DNA of 64,000 nt from Pseudomonas viridiflava (GTDB lineage Bacteria > Pseudomonadota > Gammaproteobacteria > Pseudomonadales > Pseudomonadaceae). The position numbers were made by a program, and so were the translations under genes. Positions 37,216 to 45,415 of this stretch are shown here, piece by piece (the first letter of the stretch is position 1; every line of letters begins with the position of its first letter). The notes under the pieces are model-generated. The model was not told the origin of the DNA. It ran no database searches and saw only the letters and a list, made by a program, of their open reading frames with translations. Where the stretch lies: positions 141,161 through 205,160 of the forward strand of contig NZ_UPSE01000154.1 of assembly GCF_900573885.1 (NCBI RefSeq), written 5' to 3'.

Positions 37216-37531
37216 ATCCAATCGCGGCTAAAGCCGCTCCCACAGAAATTCCGCAGTCCTGTGGGAGCGGCTTTAGCCGCGATGCGGTTTGATGAAGCGT
37301 AGTGGCGATTACCCGCTGTGGGATGCGGTTTGGCTGTAGATCCAATCGCGGCTAAAGCCGCTCCCACAGAAATTCCGCAATCCTGTGGGAGCGGCTTTAG
37401 CCGCGATGCGGTTTGGTGAAGCGTAGTGGCGATTACCCGCTGTGGGATGCGGTTTGGCTGTAGATCCAATCGCGGCTAAAGCCGCTCCCACAGAAATTCC
37501 GCGGTCCTGTGGGAGCGGCTTTAGCCGCGAT
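37182..37531. repeat. REP cluster: three REP pairs in a 124-bp tandem repeat that includes the RAYT 3' end
   Basis: Inverted REP pairs lie at 37221-37283, 37345-37407 and 37469-37531, period 124 bases. The linker between pairs is a copy of the last eleven codons of the RAYT gene plus its stop (starting TTACCCGCTGTGGGATGCGG), with two base changes from the gene itself. The array thus grew by duplicating the gene end together with its first REP pair. It reaches to four bases from the stop codon of the permease gene on the other strand. Confidence 0.93.
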
Positions 37532-37535
37532 GCTT

Positions 37536-38462
37536 TTAGTGCCCCGGCTGCCAAGGCTTGCCCAGCGACACCGGTGCGAACAGGCGAGTCTTGATGGCGT
37601 CTCGCGAGAGCAGGACCAGCACCACAATCGTGGCGACATACGGCAGCATGGCCAGCAGGTTCGAGGGCACGGACAAGCCAATGCCCTGCGCCACCAAATG
37701 CAGAATGCTGGCCAGGCCAAACAGGTACGCGCCGAGCAGTACGCGGAATACGCGCCAGCTGGCGAATACCACCAGCGCCAGGGCTATCCAGCCACGGCCG
37801 GCAGTCATGTTTTCAGCCCACATCGGCGTGTAGGCGAGGGACAGGTAACCGCCCGCCAGCCCTGCCATGGCGCCGCCGAAGATCACGGCCAGGGTGCGCA
37901 CGCGCAGCACCGGCAAACCCATGGCGCTGGCAGCGTCGGGATTTTCGCCGACGGCCTGGATGATCAGGCCGATGCGGCTTTTCAGCAGCACCCAGGCAAC
38001 CAGCGCAAACAGGGCGAAGGACAGGTAAATCAGAGCGTCCTGGGCGAACAGCATGCGGCCGATCAAGGGGATGTCGCTGAGCAGCGGAATCACCAGTGGC
38101 TCGAAGCCGGCCAAGGGTTTGCCGACCCAGGCGGCGCCGATAAAGGAGGAGAGGCCGACGCCAAAGATGGTCAGCGCCAGGCCGGTGGCCACTTGATTGG
38201 CGTTGAAGCCCAAGGCCACGGTGGCGAACAGCATCGACAACAACATGCCCGCCGCCATCGCCAGCAACACGCCAAGCCACAGGCTGCCGGTGCTGAAGGC
38301 GACGATAAAGCCCACCACCGCGCCGAACAGCATCATGCCTTCCTGGCCGAGGTTGAGGACGCCACTTTTTTCACAAATGAGTTCGCCCAGCGCCACCAGC
38401 AACAGCGGCGTGCCGGTGCGGGCCATGGCGTAGAGGATGTTGCTTAACAGGTCGAGATCCAT
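37536..38462 (-). CDS. nucleoside/purine ABC transporter permease 2
   Basis: A 308-residue inner-membrane permease of the branched-chain/ribose (BPD_transp_2) family, with about nine hydrophobic segments. GELICEKSGVLNLGQEGMMLFGA (about residues 26-48) is the characteristic block of YufQ/NupQ-type nucleoside permeases. The coupling region is AVGENPDAASAMGLPVLRVR. It partners the permease at 38610 and the double ATPase at 39720. A 147-base gap with palindromic repeats separates it from the first permease. Its stop lies just four bases from the REP array, so the operon ends there. Confidence 0.88.
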   Translation of the reverse strand: MDLDLLSNILYAMARTGTPLLLVALGELICEKSGVLNLGQEGMMLFGAVVGFIVAFSTGSLWLGVLLAMAAGMLLSMLFATVALGFNANQVATGLALTIFGVGLSSFIGAAWVGKPLAGFEPLVIPLLSDIPLIGRMLFAQDALIYLSFALFALVAWVLLKSRIGLIIQAVGENPDAASAMGLPVLRVRTLAVIFGGAMAGLAGGYLSLAYTPMWAENMTAGRGWIALALVVFASWRVFRVLLGAYLFGLASILHLVAQGIGLSVPSNLLAMLPYVATIVVLVLLSRDAIKTRLFAPVSLGKPWQPGH

Positions 38463-38502
38463 CGGGTGTTGCTCCGGGAATTATTCTAAATGGCGAACGG
38501 CT

Positions 38503-38604
38503 TGCCCTCTCCCCCAGCCCCTCTCCCGCAAGCGGGCGAGGGGAGCCAAATGGCGTGCGGTCTGGCTCCCTCTCCCCTCGTGGGAGAGGGTTGGGGTGAG
38601 GGGG
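38503..38604. repeat. two palindromic CCCCTCTCCC-type repeats inside the transporter operon
   Basis: Modules at about 38503-38543 and 38568-38603 (CCCCTCTCCCGC/GCGGGCGAGGGG, and CCCTCTCCCC...GGGAGAGGG) lie between the two permease genes. Here the element separates co-directional genes of one operon rather than convergent ends, so it can lower expression of the distal permease. Confidence 0.8.
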
Positions 38605-38609
38605 GACCT

Positions 38610-39707
38610 TTAGGCCGCCGCCTCGTTAACCGCTAACCGCCGCTTCCAGACCGCCTTCAGCCGCGGCCGGTACAAAATCAACACATCACACGCCAGCAGG
38701 AAGAACAGCATCATTCCCTGGAATAACTGGGTGATCGCCTGGGGCAGGTTCAGGCTGAGTTGCGCGCTCTCGCCACCGAGATAAAGCTGGGCCATCAGCA
38801 AGCTGGCGAAGACGATGCCGAGCGGGTTCAAACGCCCGAGAAACGCCACGGTAATCGCGGCATAGCCGTAGCCCGGCGACACTTGCGGCACCAGTTGGCC
38901 AATCGGCCCGGCCACTTCGCTGACGCCGGCCAACCCGGCAAGCGCGCCGCTGACCAGCAGCGCAAACCACACCAGGCGCTTTTCGCGAAACCCGACAAAG
39001 CCGGCCGCGCGACGGTCCAGCCCCAGCACTTTGATCTGGAAGCCCAGAAAGCTTTTCTGCAGCAGCACCCACACCGCCACCAGTGCCAGCAGGGCGAAGT
39101 AGATGCCGGCGTGCACGCGGCCGTCTTCGCTGATCAGCGGCAGCCGTGCCATATCGCCAAACATCGCCGATTGCGGAAAGTTGTAGCCGTCGGGGTCTTT
39201 CAGCGGGCCGTGCACGAAGTACAACAGCAGGTTCAGGGCGATGTAGTTGAGCATGATGCTGGTGAGGATTTCGTTGGCGTTGAACTGCGTGCGCAACCAC
39301 GCCGTAAGCCCGCCCCACGCAGCACCGGCGAAGGTGCCGGCGAGCAGCACCCACACCAGCGCCCAGCGGCTTTCCCAGTCGTTGATATGCACCGCCACCG
39401 CGCTACCCGCGAGGGCGCCGAGCAGCAGTTGGCCTTCGGCGCCGATGTTCCAGATACGCGCTTGATACGCCACGGCCAGGCCCAACGCACAAAGCAAAAT
39501 CGGCAGCGCCTTGACCAGCAATTCCGACACGCCGTACCAGTCGCTTACCGGTGCGATCAACAGGGTGTGCAGGGTTTTGACCGGGCTCAGGCCCAACAGC
39601 AAAAACAGCAACGAGCCGCAGATCAGCGTCAGCACGGCGGCCAGCAGTGGCGATAGCCAGAGCATGGCGCGCGATTGCTGGCCGCGCGGTTCCAGGGATA
39701 ACAACAT
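38610..39707 (-). CDS. nucleoside/purine ABC transporter permease 1
   Basis: A 365-residue inner-membrane permease, BPD_transp_2 family, YufP/NupP-like. About nine or ten hydrophobic helices; the block RIWNIGAEGQLLLGALAG (about residues 85-102) corresponds to the conserved N(I/L)GxEGQ motif, and the coupling loop is VLGLDRRAAGFVGFREKRL. It begins 12 bases after the ATPase stop, so the two are translated together. With its partner at 37536 it forms the channel for substrates captured by the BMP protein. Confidence 0.88.
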   Translation of the reverse strand: MLLSLEPRGQQSRAMLWLSPLLAAVLTLICGSLLFLLLGLSPVKTLHTLLIAPVSDWYGVSELLVKALPILLCALGLAVAYQARIWNIGAEGQLLLGALAGSAVAVHINDWESRWALVWVLLAGTFAGAAWGGLTAWLRTQFNANEILTSIMLNYIALNLLLYFVHGPLKDPDGYNFPQSAMFGDMARLPLISEDGRVHAGIYFALLALVAVWVLLQKSFLGFQIKVLGLDRRAAGFVGFREKRLVWFALLVSGALAGLAGVSEVAGPIGQLVPQVSPGYGYAAITVAFLGRLNPLGIVFASLLMAQLYLGGESAQLSLNLPQAITQLFQGMMLFFLLACDVLILYRPRLKAVWKRRLAVNEAAA

Positions 39708-39719
39708 GCAGGTGCTCCG

Positions 39720-41300
39720 TCAGCTCAGGGTGGCAGCGCTGGCGGCGCTGGTGTCGGTGGGAAAATGCGGCGCCTGGGGCGCGAACTGGCCGGCCATCCA
39801 GCGCCCGACGTCGGCGGGTGTGGTGCTGGCGGTGGCGGCCAGTGGCGACAGCGTGCCGCTGGAAAGCGCGCCGATGCGGTCGCTGATCTGGAACAGTTCG
39901 TCGAGGTCTTCGCTGATTACCAGAATCGCCGCGCCGGCATCGCGCAGGGCGATCAAGGCACGGTGAATGGCAGCCGCTGCGCCGACGTCGACGCCCCAGG
40001 TCGGGTGCGCGGCGACCAGTAATTTTGGTTGCTGCATGATTTCCCGGCCGAGGATGAATTTCTGCAAGTTGCCGCCCGACAAGCTGCGCGCGGCAGCTTC
40101 GGCGTCTGGCGTTTTTACCGCGAAGCGCTGAATGATGGCCTCGGCAAAGGCCAGCACCTTGGCGCGCTGAATCAGTCCTTTGCTTAACAAGCCTTGTTGA
40201 AAAGCGGTGAGCAGGGCGTTGTCGCTCAACGACATATCCGGCACCGCGCCATGGCCCAGGCGCTCGGCCGGCACAAAGGCCAGCCCGCGCTGGCGGCGGG
40301 CGTCGGGGTAAAGGTTGGCGATGGGCTGGTCGTCGAGGCTGATGCGTTCACGTTCGCCGCGCGGCAGCCGCACTTCGCCGCTGAGCAGGGCGAGCAATTC
40401 ATCCTGACCGTTGCCGGCCACACCGGCGATGCCGACGATTTCACCGCTGCGCACTTCCAGGCGCAGGCTGCTTAACGAGGTGCCGAAGGGATCAATGTTG
40501 TGCCAGTTGAGGTCATCCACGCGCAGCCGCACGCGCCCACCGCTGACTTTCGGGTATTCGCTTTCCAGGCCCTCAGCGTCGCCGACCATCAGCCGGGCCA
40601 GTTCCAGGTCCGAGCATTCAGCCGGCACGCAATGCCCCGACACCCGGCCGCCGCGCAGCACCGTGGCGCTCTGGCAGAGGGCGCGCACTTCGCCGAGTTT
40701 GTGGCTGATGAACAGAATGCTGCAGCCCTCGGCGGCCAGGCGGCGCAGGGTGGCGAAGAGCTCGTCGGCTTCCTGCGGGGTGAGCACGGAGGTGGGCTCG
40801 TCGAGAATCAGCAGTTTGATGTCTTGCATCAGGCAGCGAACGATCTCCACGCGCTGGCGCTCGCCGATGGACAGGCTGTGCACCAGCCGGTGCGGCTCTA
40901 GCGCCATGCCATAGCGCTGCGACACCTCGCGAATGCGCGGTTCCAACTGCTTCGGCGTGCCGGCCTCGCTGCCCATGGCCAGGGCAATGTTCTCGGCAAC
41001 CGTGAGGGTTTCGAACAGCGAGAAATGCTGGAACACCATGCCAATGCCAAGACTGCGGGCCATGGCCGGGTCGCGCATGGTCAGCGTTTCGCCGTGCCAA
41101 ACGAGGCTGCCGCTGTCGGGCTGGGTGACGCCGTAGATGATCTTCATCAACGTGCTTTTGCCCGCACCGTTTTCGCCCAGCAGCGCATGGATATGCCCCG
41201 GCTCGATGCTCAGATCGATACGGTCATTGGCCAGGCAGCCGGGGTAGCGCTTGGTGATGCCGAGCAATTGCAAGCGGGGCGGGGGAGGGGAACTGGACAT
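39720..41300 (-). CDS. nucleoside/purine ABC transporter ATPase (double NBD)
   Basis: A 526-residue protein with two fused nucleotide-binding domains, RbsA/YufO type. The first has Walker A GENGAGKSTLMK (about residues 36-47), signature LSIGERQRVEIVRCL and Walker B LLILDEPTSVLTPQE. The second has a degenerate Walker A (GVAGNGQDELLALL) but keeps LSGGNLQKFILGREI and a modified Walker B (LLVAAHPTWGVDVG), as usual for the family. ATG complementary to 41298-41300 is preferred; upstream open frame runs into a REP. A RutR-like box lies 47 bases upstream. It heads the operon ATPase-permease-permease, like PA0136-PA0138. Confidence 0.9.
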   Translation of the reverse strand: MSSSPPPPRLQLLGITKRYPGCLANDRIDLSIEPGHIHALLGENGAGKSTLMKIIYGVTQPDSGSLVWHGETLTMRDPAMARSLGIGMVFQHFSLFETLTVAENIALAMGSEAGTPKQLEPRIREVSQRYGMALEPHRLVHSLSIGERQRVEIVRCLMQDIKLLILDEPTSVLTPQEADELFATLRRLAAEGCSILFISHKLGEVRALCQSATVLRGGRVSGHCVPAECSDLELARLMVGDAEGLESEYPKVSGGRVRLRVDDLNWHNIDPFGTSLSSLRLEVRSGEIVGIAGVAGNGQDELLALLSGEVRLPRGERERISLDDQPIANLYPDARRQRGLAFVPAERLGHGAVPDMSLSDNALLTAFQQGLLSKGLIQRAKVLAFAEAIIQRFAVKTPDAEAAARSLSGGNLQKFILGREIMQQPKLLVAAHPTWGVDVGAAAAIHRALIALRDAGAAILVISEDLDELFQISDRIGALSSGTLSPLAATASTTPADVGRWMAGQFAPQAPHFPTDTSAASAATLS

Positions 41301-41346
41301 GGTGGCTGACTCGAAAAATACGACTGAGTCAGGTGTAAGCAAAAAC

Positions 41347-41362
41347 TTGGCCAGTGGGTCAG
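41347..41362. promoter_or_regulatory. RutR-like operator before the nucleoside ABC operon
   Basis: TTGGCCAGTGGGTCAG matches the inverted 35041 site at 13 of 16 bases and keeps both half sites (GGCCA and TGGGTCA versions of TGACCA/TGGTCA). It lies 47 bases upstream of the ATPase start. Confidence 0.6.
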
Positions 41363-41406
41363 AAAGTTGGGGTGGTGGTGTTAAAAAGTTGACCGTGGTG
41401 GGCCCA

Positions 41407-41481
41407 TCGCGGCTAAAGCCGCTCCCACAGGTTGGCACAAAAACTGTGGGAGCGGTTGGGCGGCATTCCGATTAGCCGCGA
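41407..41481. repeat. REP pair, second copy interrupted, reaching into yigZ
   Basis: The first copy (41407-41430) is an intact inverted REP. The second begins CTGTGGGAGCGG near 41444 but is broken by about 18 extra bases (TTGGGCGGCATTCCGA) before TTAGCCGCGAT at 41472-41482. The TAA stop and last codons of yigZ are read from that broken copy. Confidence 0.75.
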
Positions 41482-42071
41482 TGCTCTTCCAGACGCCGCA
41501 AAACAATCCGCCCACGACTAATATCCCCCAACACCCGCTGCAACTCCCTAACCCGCCCTTCAGGCAGCGCAATCTGCACCTGCGCCCCCTCACCGTCATA
41601 CACCTCGCTCTCCAGCAACGCCTCCAATTCCCCCAATCGCGCTTTCACAATCGGCAGCTCGGCAAACTGACAATGGCAGGCGCAGCTCACGCGGCTGACC
41701 AGTTCCACCCGTTCGCCGCCTTGCAGGCATTTGCTCGCGCCGCCGCCATAGGCGCGGGCCAGGCCGCCGGTGCCGAGCTGGATGCCGCCGTACCAGCGAA
41801 TCACCAGCACGGCTACGTTGTCGCAGTCCTGCCCTTCGATGGCGGCCAGAATCGGGCGGCCGGCGGTGCCGCCCGGTTCGCCGTCGTCGCTGAAGCGGTA
41901 CTGCTGGCCAACTTTCCAGGCCCAGCAGTTGTGCGTGGCGGCCGGGTCGCTGTGGCGCTCGATAAACGCCTGCGCCTCGGCCGCGCTGGTAATCGGCGCA
42001 GCCAAGGTGTGGAAACGGCTTTTTTTGATTTCCTCGCGGTACTCGCAAGGCTGGGCCAGGCTGAACGGCAT
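41472..42071 (-). CDS. yigZ: YigZ/IMPACT family protein
   Basis: A 199-residue protein of the UPF0029/IMPACT family. The conserved block is FHTLAAPITSAAEAQAFI, then HNCWAWKVGQQYRFSDDGEPGGTAGRPILAAIEG (kept here in two parts of the same strand-rich domain, about residues 43-75) and VLVIRWYGGIQLGTGGLARAYG (about 86-107). The C-terminal ferredoxin-like domain follows. E. coli YigZ has been linked to peptidase processing and translation control; function is not settled. Its start overlaps the stop of the TetR gene by one base (TGATG), so the two are translationally coupled. Its final codons come from a REP remnant. Confidence 0.88.
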   Translation of the reverse strand: MPFSLAQPCEYREEIKKSRFHTLAAPITSAAEAQAFIERHSDPAATHNCWAWKVGQQYRFSDDGEPGGTAGRPILAAIEGQDCDNVAVLVIRWYGGIQLGTGGLARAYGGGASKCLQGGERVELVSRVSCACHCQFAELPIVKARLGELEALLESEVYDGEGAQVQIALPEGRVRELQRVLGDISRGRIVLRRLEEHRG

Positions 42072-42736
42072 CAGGCGTTGGGCGGCGTTAGCCCGCAGCC
42101 TTTGAGAATGATGTGAATCAGGGTGTCGGTGGCCACAGCGAAGTCTTCCTTGGCCAGCTTTTTACGCCCGGTCAGGCGGCACACTTGCTGGTTGAAGTCG
42201 GCGTAATGCTGGGTGCTGCTCCACAGCAGAATGATCAGGTGCACCGGGTCGACCGGGTCGATCTTGCCCGCCGCAATCCAGGCCTCGAAAACTGCCGCGC
42301 GGCCGCGAAACCAGGTCAGGTAATCCTGGTTGAAGTACTCCGACAGGCACTCGCCGCCGCCAATTACCTCCATGGCGAAAATCTTCGAGGCCAGCGGCTG
42401 GCGTCGTGAGAATTCCATTTTGGCGCGAATGTAAGCGGCCATCGCCTGCGCCGGATCGTCTTCGGCGGTGAGGGTGTTAAACGTGCTGTCCCACAGTTCG
42501 AGAATGTTGCTCAGCACCGCCAGGTACAGCCCCAGCTTGTTGCTGAAGTAGTAATGCAGGTTGGCTTTGGGCAGGCCAACGGTCTGGGCGATGGTGTTCA
42601 TGCTGGTGCCTTTGAAACCGTGGCGAGCGAACTCTTCCTCGGCGGCGAGCAGAATCGCTTCTTCGTTTTTCTGGCGAATACGCCCGGCCGGTTTGCCGGT
42701 GTTTTTGGCGGTGTGCGCGGGGACTTCGAAGTTCAT
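42071..42736 (-). CDS. RutR-like TetR-family transcriptional regulator
   Basis: A 221-residue regulator. The N-terminal HTH is GTSMNTIAQTVGLPKANLHYYFSNK (about residues 42-66; I quote it as two pieces of one helix-turn-helix). The C-terminal domain matches E. coli RutR: FAMEVIGGGECL against FCMEMLAGAPLL, and WIAAGKIDPVDPVHLIILLW then SSTQHYADF against the same region of RutR, which binds uracil/thymine. ATG complementary to 42734-42736. It is divergent from the NMT1-type binding protein and close to a RutR-like box at 42928. It is the obvious candidate regulator of the surrounding nucleobase genes; its ligand may be a purine or pyrimidine. Confidence 0.88.
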   Translation of the reverse strand: MNFEVPAHTAKNTGKPAGRIRQKNEEAILLAAEEEFARHGFKGTSMNTIAQTVGLPKANLHYYFSNKLGLYLAVLSNILELWDSTFNTLTAEDDPAQAMAAYIRAKMEFSRRQPLASKIFAMEVIGGGECLSEYFNQDYLTWFRGRAAVFEAWIAAGKIDPVDPVHLIILLWSSTQHYADFNQQVCRLTGRKKLAKEDFAVATDTLIHIILKGCGLTPPNA

Positions 42737-43302
42737 AAGTACAACCGAACCGTTGAGGATGGGAGCCAGTGCACTGATAACCCAGCGGCTGCAAGCTGAC
42801 AAGCGGGCGTCGCAGAAAAAGCCGTGTATGTCGCCTTCAGTGCCGGGCTTGCACCGTCGTTGTGCGTAACCGCTGCCCTCGTGCGCAGTTTTGTGGCCAG
42901 CCCGCGAAGTGGGCCGGGCCCGCGCTTCTGTCCAGTTGGTCAACAACGCGCTGGTCTCGGCGTTTGCACAACTTGGCACAGCCTCTGCAAAGACCTGTTC
43001 CGAGTAGAAGCGGTTAGCGTCGAGGCAGTTCATTCGACGTAGGACATTGCTCTTGCGGCCACCCCGGTCGCACACCCGGTTGCGGGTGCTTGATCCTGGC
43101 GATTGCCCGGACGAGAGAGAGGTCAGCCATGAACCGTTTTTGCCAGTTCCTCATGCCGTGCCCCGCCTCAGGTTTACCCCTGCGGTTCTCTTATTGCCGT
43201 GCCTTTTCCGCTTCCAGCATTGCCTCCGGTTTCCCTCGCAGCCCGGCGCGTTACGCGCTGGGTGCGGCTTTCTCTGTGCCCTCCGTAAAAGAGACCACCA
43301 CC
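42737..43302. other. 566-base divergent regulatory region with long leader
   Basis: This gap lies between the TetR and binding-protein genes. It holds the RutR-like box at 42928-42943 and a small inverted repeat GTGCGCAGTTTTGT... without clear meaning. The 150 bases before the binding-protein gene contain an in-frame ATG at 43129 with a strong GAGAGAGG Shine-Dalgarno, and hairpin-forming segments (ACCCGGTTGCGGGT near 43073-43087). A structured leader or an alternative longer protein start are both possible. Confidence 0.6.
42928..42943. promoter_or_regulatory. RutR-like operator between TetR and binding-protein genes
   Basis: CTGTCCAGTTGGTCAA equals the reverse complement of the 35041 site at 15 of 16 bases and fits the RutR box with one internal change and one end change. 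It lies 192 bases from the TetR start and 360 (or 186, for the alternative start) from the binding-protein start. Confidence 0.7.
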
Positions 43303-44310
43303 ATGAAGCACTTCGCCTTGAAAGCATGCGTCGCCCTGGGTTCCACCGCTTCTCTGCTGCTCAGCCTGAGCGTGCAGGCCAACGACAAAATCGTGTTGCT
43401 CACCTCTTGGTATGCGCAGGCCGAGCAGGGCGGTTTTTACCAGGCCAAGGCCAAAGGCATTTATGCCGAGAACGGCCTGGACGTGGAAATCCGCATGGGC
43501 GGTCCGCAGGTTAACGGCATGCAGCTGCTGCTCAACAAACAGGCCGACGTGATCATCAACTACGACCTGCAAGTGCTCGCCAGCGTGCAGCAGGGCTTGC
43601 CGGTGGTGGCCATCGGCGCGCCGTTCCAGGGCGACCCGCAGGGCATGCTGACCCACGCCGACGTCACCAGCCTGGACGGTCTCAAGGACAAGAAAATTCT
43701 CGTCTCCACCTCGGGCCAAACCACGTGGTGGCCGTGGCTGAAAGGCAAGTACGGTTTCAGTGACGCCCAGGCGCGCCCGTACACCTTCAACCTGCAACCG
43801 TTCTTCGCCGACCCCGACACTGCCCAGCAGGGCTATCCGACCTCGGAATTGTTCCAGGCGCAAAAGGCTGGCGAGAAGGCCAACTTCTTCCTGTTTGCCG
43901 ACGCCGGTTATCCGCCCTATGGCTCGACGCTGGTCACCCGCCAGGACGTGATCGCCAGCCGCCCTGAAGTGCTGCAGCGTTTCGTCAAAGCCAGCATGCA
44001 GGGCTGGAAAAGCTACCTGGCCGAACCCGCTGCCGCGAACGAGTTGATCAAGCAAGACAACCCGAACATGAACGACGAATTGCTCGCCTGGGGCGTGGCC
44101 AAGCTCAAGGAGTATCGCCTGGTAGAAGGCGGCGACGCGCAGACCCACGGCATCGGCACCATGACCGACGCGCGCTGGCAGGCGACCCGCGATTTCATGG
44201 TGAAGGCCAACCTGCTCAGCGCCGACGCCGACTGGAAAAAAGCCTACGACACCCGTTTCGTCCGCGACCTGAACGTGCTGCCGGCCGCCGCCGACGTGGC
44301 TGCCCAGTAA
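43303..44310 (+). CDS. NMT1/THI5-like ABC substrate-binding protein
   Basis: A 335-residue periplasmic protein. Signal peptide MKHFALKACVALGSTASLLLSLSVQA is cut before NDKIVLLTSWYAQAEQGGFY. AEQGGFYQAKAKGIYAENGL and VEIRMGGPQVNGMQLLLNKQADV are the NMT1/THI5 core (pyrimidine, riboflavin, nitrate or sulfonate binding types). I chose ATG 43303 because it starts the signal peptide; ATG 43129, in frame with a better Shine-Dalgarno, would add 58 residues that look non-coding. It is the first gene of an operon with the Rieske oxygenase, ATPase, permease and COG0402 deaminase, so the ligand is probably their common substrate, likely a nucleobase. Confidence 0.85.
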   Translation: MKHFALKACVALGSTASLLLSLSVQANDKIVLLTSWYAQAEQGGFYQAKAKGIYAENGLDVEIRMGGPQVNGMQLLLNKQADVIINYDLQVLASVQQGLPVVAIGAPFQGDPQGMLTHADVTSLDGLKDKKILVSTSGQTTWWPWLKGKYGFSDAQARPYTFNLQPFFADPDTAQQGYPTSELFQAQKAGEKANFFLFADAGYPPYGSTLVTRQDVIASRPEVLQRFVKASMQGWKSYLAEPAAANELIKQDNPNMNDELLAWGVAKLKEYRLVEGGDAQTHGIGTMTDARWQATRDFMVKANLLSADADWKKAYDTRFVRDLNVLPAAADVAAQ

Positions 44311-44365
44311 CGCTGTTCAGCCTCGCCACAGAGCGAGGCGTAAAAAGTTCGATGAGGAAATTGCC

Positions 44366-45415
44366 ATGCTCGTGACTCAACAACCCGTACTACGCCGCTT
44401 CTGGTATGCACTCATGCCAGTGAGCATGCTCGCCGACGGCCCGAAACCCTTCACCCTGCTCAGCGAACGCCTGGTGCTGTTCATGGGCAAAAAAGCTGAC
44501 GGCGAGATGGGCCCGATTGCCCTCGCCGACCGCTGCTGCCACCGCACCGCGCAGTTGTCCAAAGGCTGGGTCGATGACGGCGTGATCGTCTGCGGCTACC
44601 ACGGCTGGCGCTACGACGGCAGCGGCGCCTGCGTGTGCATTCCGCAGAAAGCCGATAACGCGCCCATCCCGGCGGGCGCACGCACTGAAGCGTTTCATTG
44701 CCAGGAAAAATACGGCTACGTGTGGGTGTGCCTGGGCGAGCCGCTGCAACCGATTCCTCACTTCGACGAAGAAGGCCAGCCGCAGTACCGGCGCATCTTC
44801 CAGTTCTACGAAGAATGGCAAACCAGCCCGCTGCGGTTTATGGAGAACTCGTTCGATAACTCGCACTTCAGCTTTGTGCACAAAGCCAACTTCGGCATGC
44901 TCAGCCAGCCCAAACCGTCGAAGTATTTGCTTGAGCAAAACGAGTGGGGCTTCGAGGCCGAGACCATTGTGCCGATCAACAATCCACCGGCCGGGCACCG
45001 CGTGACCGGCACCGACGCACCGACCACCACGCGCCACCTGTTCAACCGCTGGCACCTGCCGTTCGTGCGGCGCTTTGGCTGCACCTACCCGGACAGCGGC
45101 CTGCACCACATCATTTACAACTGCGCCACGCCCATCGACGACAAGCGCATTCAGCTGGTGCAGTGGCTGTACCGCAACGACAGCGAAGAGGCGTGCAGCA
45201 CCGAAGAACTGATTGCCTGGGACGCGCCCATCACCCTCGAAGACAAAGAGATTCTCGAAGCCACCGACTACGACGCCTGCGTCGATACCCGTCGGCGCGT
45301 GGAGTTTCATATGGAGTCGGACAAGCCGGGCCTGATCATGCGCAAGATGCTCTTCGACCTGCTGCAAGCCCATGGCGAAGAAGAGCAGTTCCGCCCTGCA
45401 GGCATGCCGCTATGA
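44366..45415 (+). CDS. Rieske [2Fe-2S] oxygenase alpha subunit, substrate unknown (HpxD/VanA-like)
   Basis: A 349-residue Rieske non-haem iron oxygenase. The cluster ligands are C57, H59, C76 and H79 (RCCHRTAQ...VCGYHGWRYDG). The mononuclear iron site is NSFDNSHFSFVHKANFG with D164 as bridge and H167 and H172 as ligands. Length and layout fit single-component oxygenases such as vanillate demethylase VanA. In Klebsiella the Rieske enzyme HpxD oxidises hypoxanthine in purine breakdown, a close precedent given the neighbours. The matching reductase (HpxE/VanB type) is not in the window. Its last codon overlaps the ATPase start (ATGA), so the two are coupled. Confidence 0.87.
   Translation: MLVTQQPVLRRFWYALMPVSMLADGPKPFTLLSERLVLFMGKKADGEMGPIALADRCCHRTAQLSKGWVDDGVIVCGYHGWRYDGSGACVCIPQKADNAPIPAGARTEAFHCQEKYGYVWVCLGEPLQPIPHFDEEGQPQYRRIFQFYEEWQTSPLRFMENSFDNSHFSFVHKANFGMLSQPKPSKYLLEQNEWGFEAETIVPINNPPAGHRVTGTDAPTTTRHLFNRWHLPFVRRFGCTYPDSGLHHIIYNCATPIDDKRIQLVQWLYRNDSEEACSTEELIAWDAPITLEDKEILEATDYDACVDTRRRVEFHMESDKPGLIMRKMLFDLLQAHGEEEQFRPAGMPL

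Noticed and set aside
37221..37531. Regularly spaced repeats as a CRISPR array
   Set aside because: The spacers are identical to each other and derive from the RAYT gene end; the repeats are REP palindromes and no cas gene is present.
37185..37554. Overlapping minus-strand open frames in the REP array with repeated SRLKPLPQ-type peptides
   Set aside because: They are translations of REP copies; no ribosome binding site, and each repeats the same 40-residue peptide with the 124-base period.
43050..43128. TPP riboswitch before the NMT1/THI5-like binding protein
   Set aside because: Only a weak TTGATCCTGG stretch is seen and the conserved CTGAGA block is absent.
43090..43302. Upstream extension of the NMT1-type binding protein as coding
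   Set aside because: The added residues have no signal peptide features and the true signal peptide begins at 43303; kept only as a finding because of the good Shine-Dalgarno at 43129.
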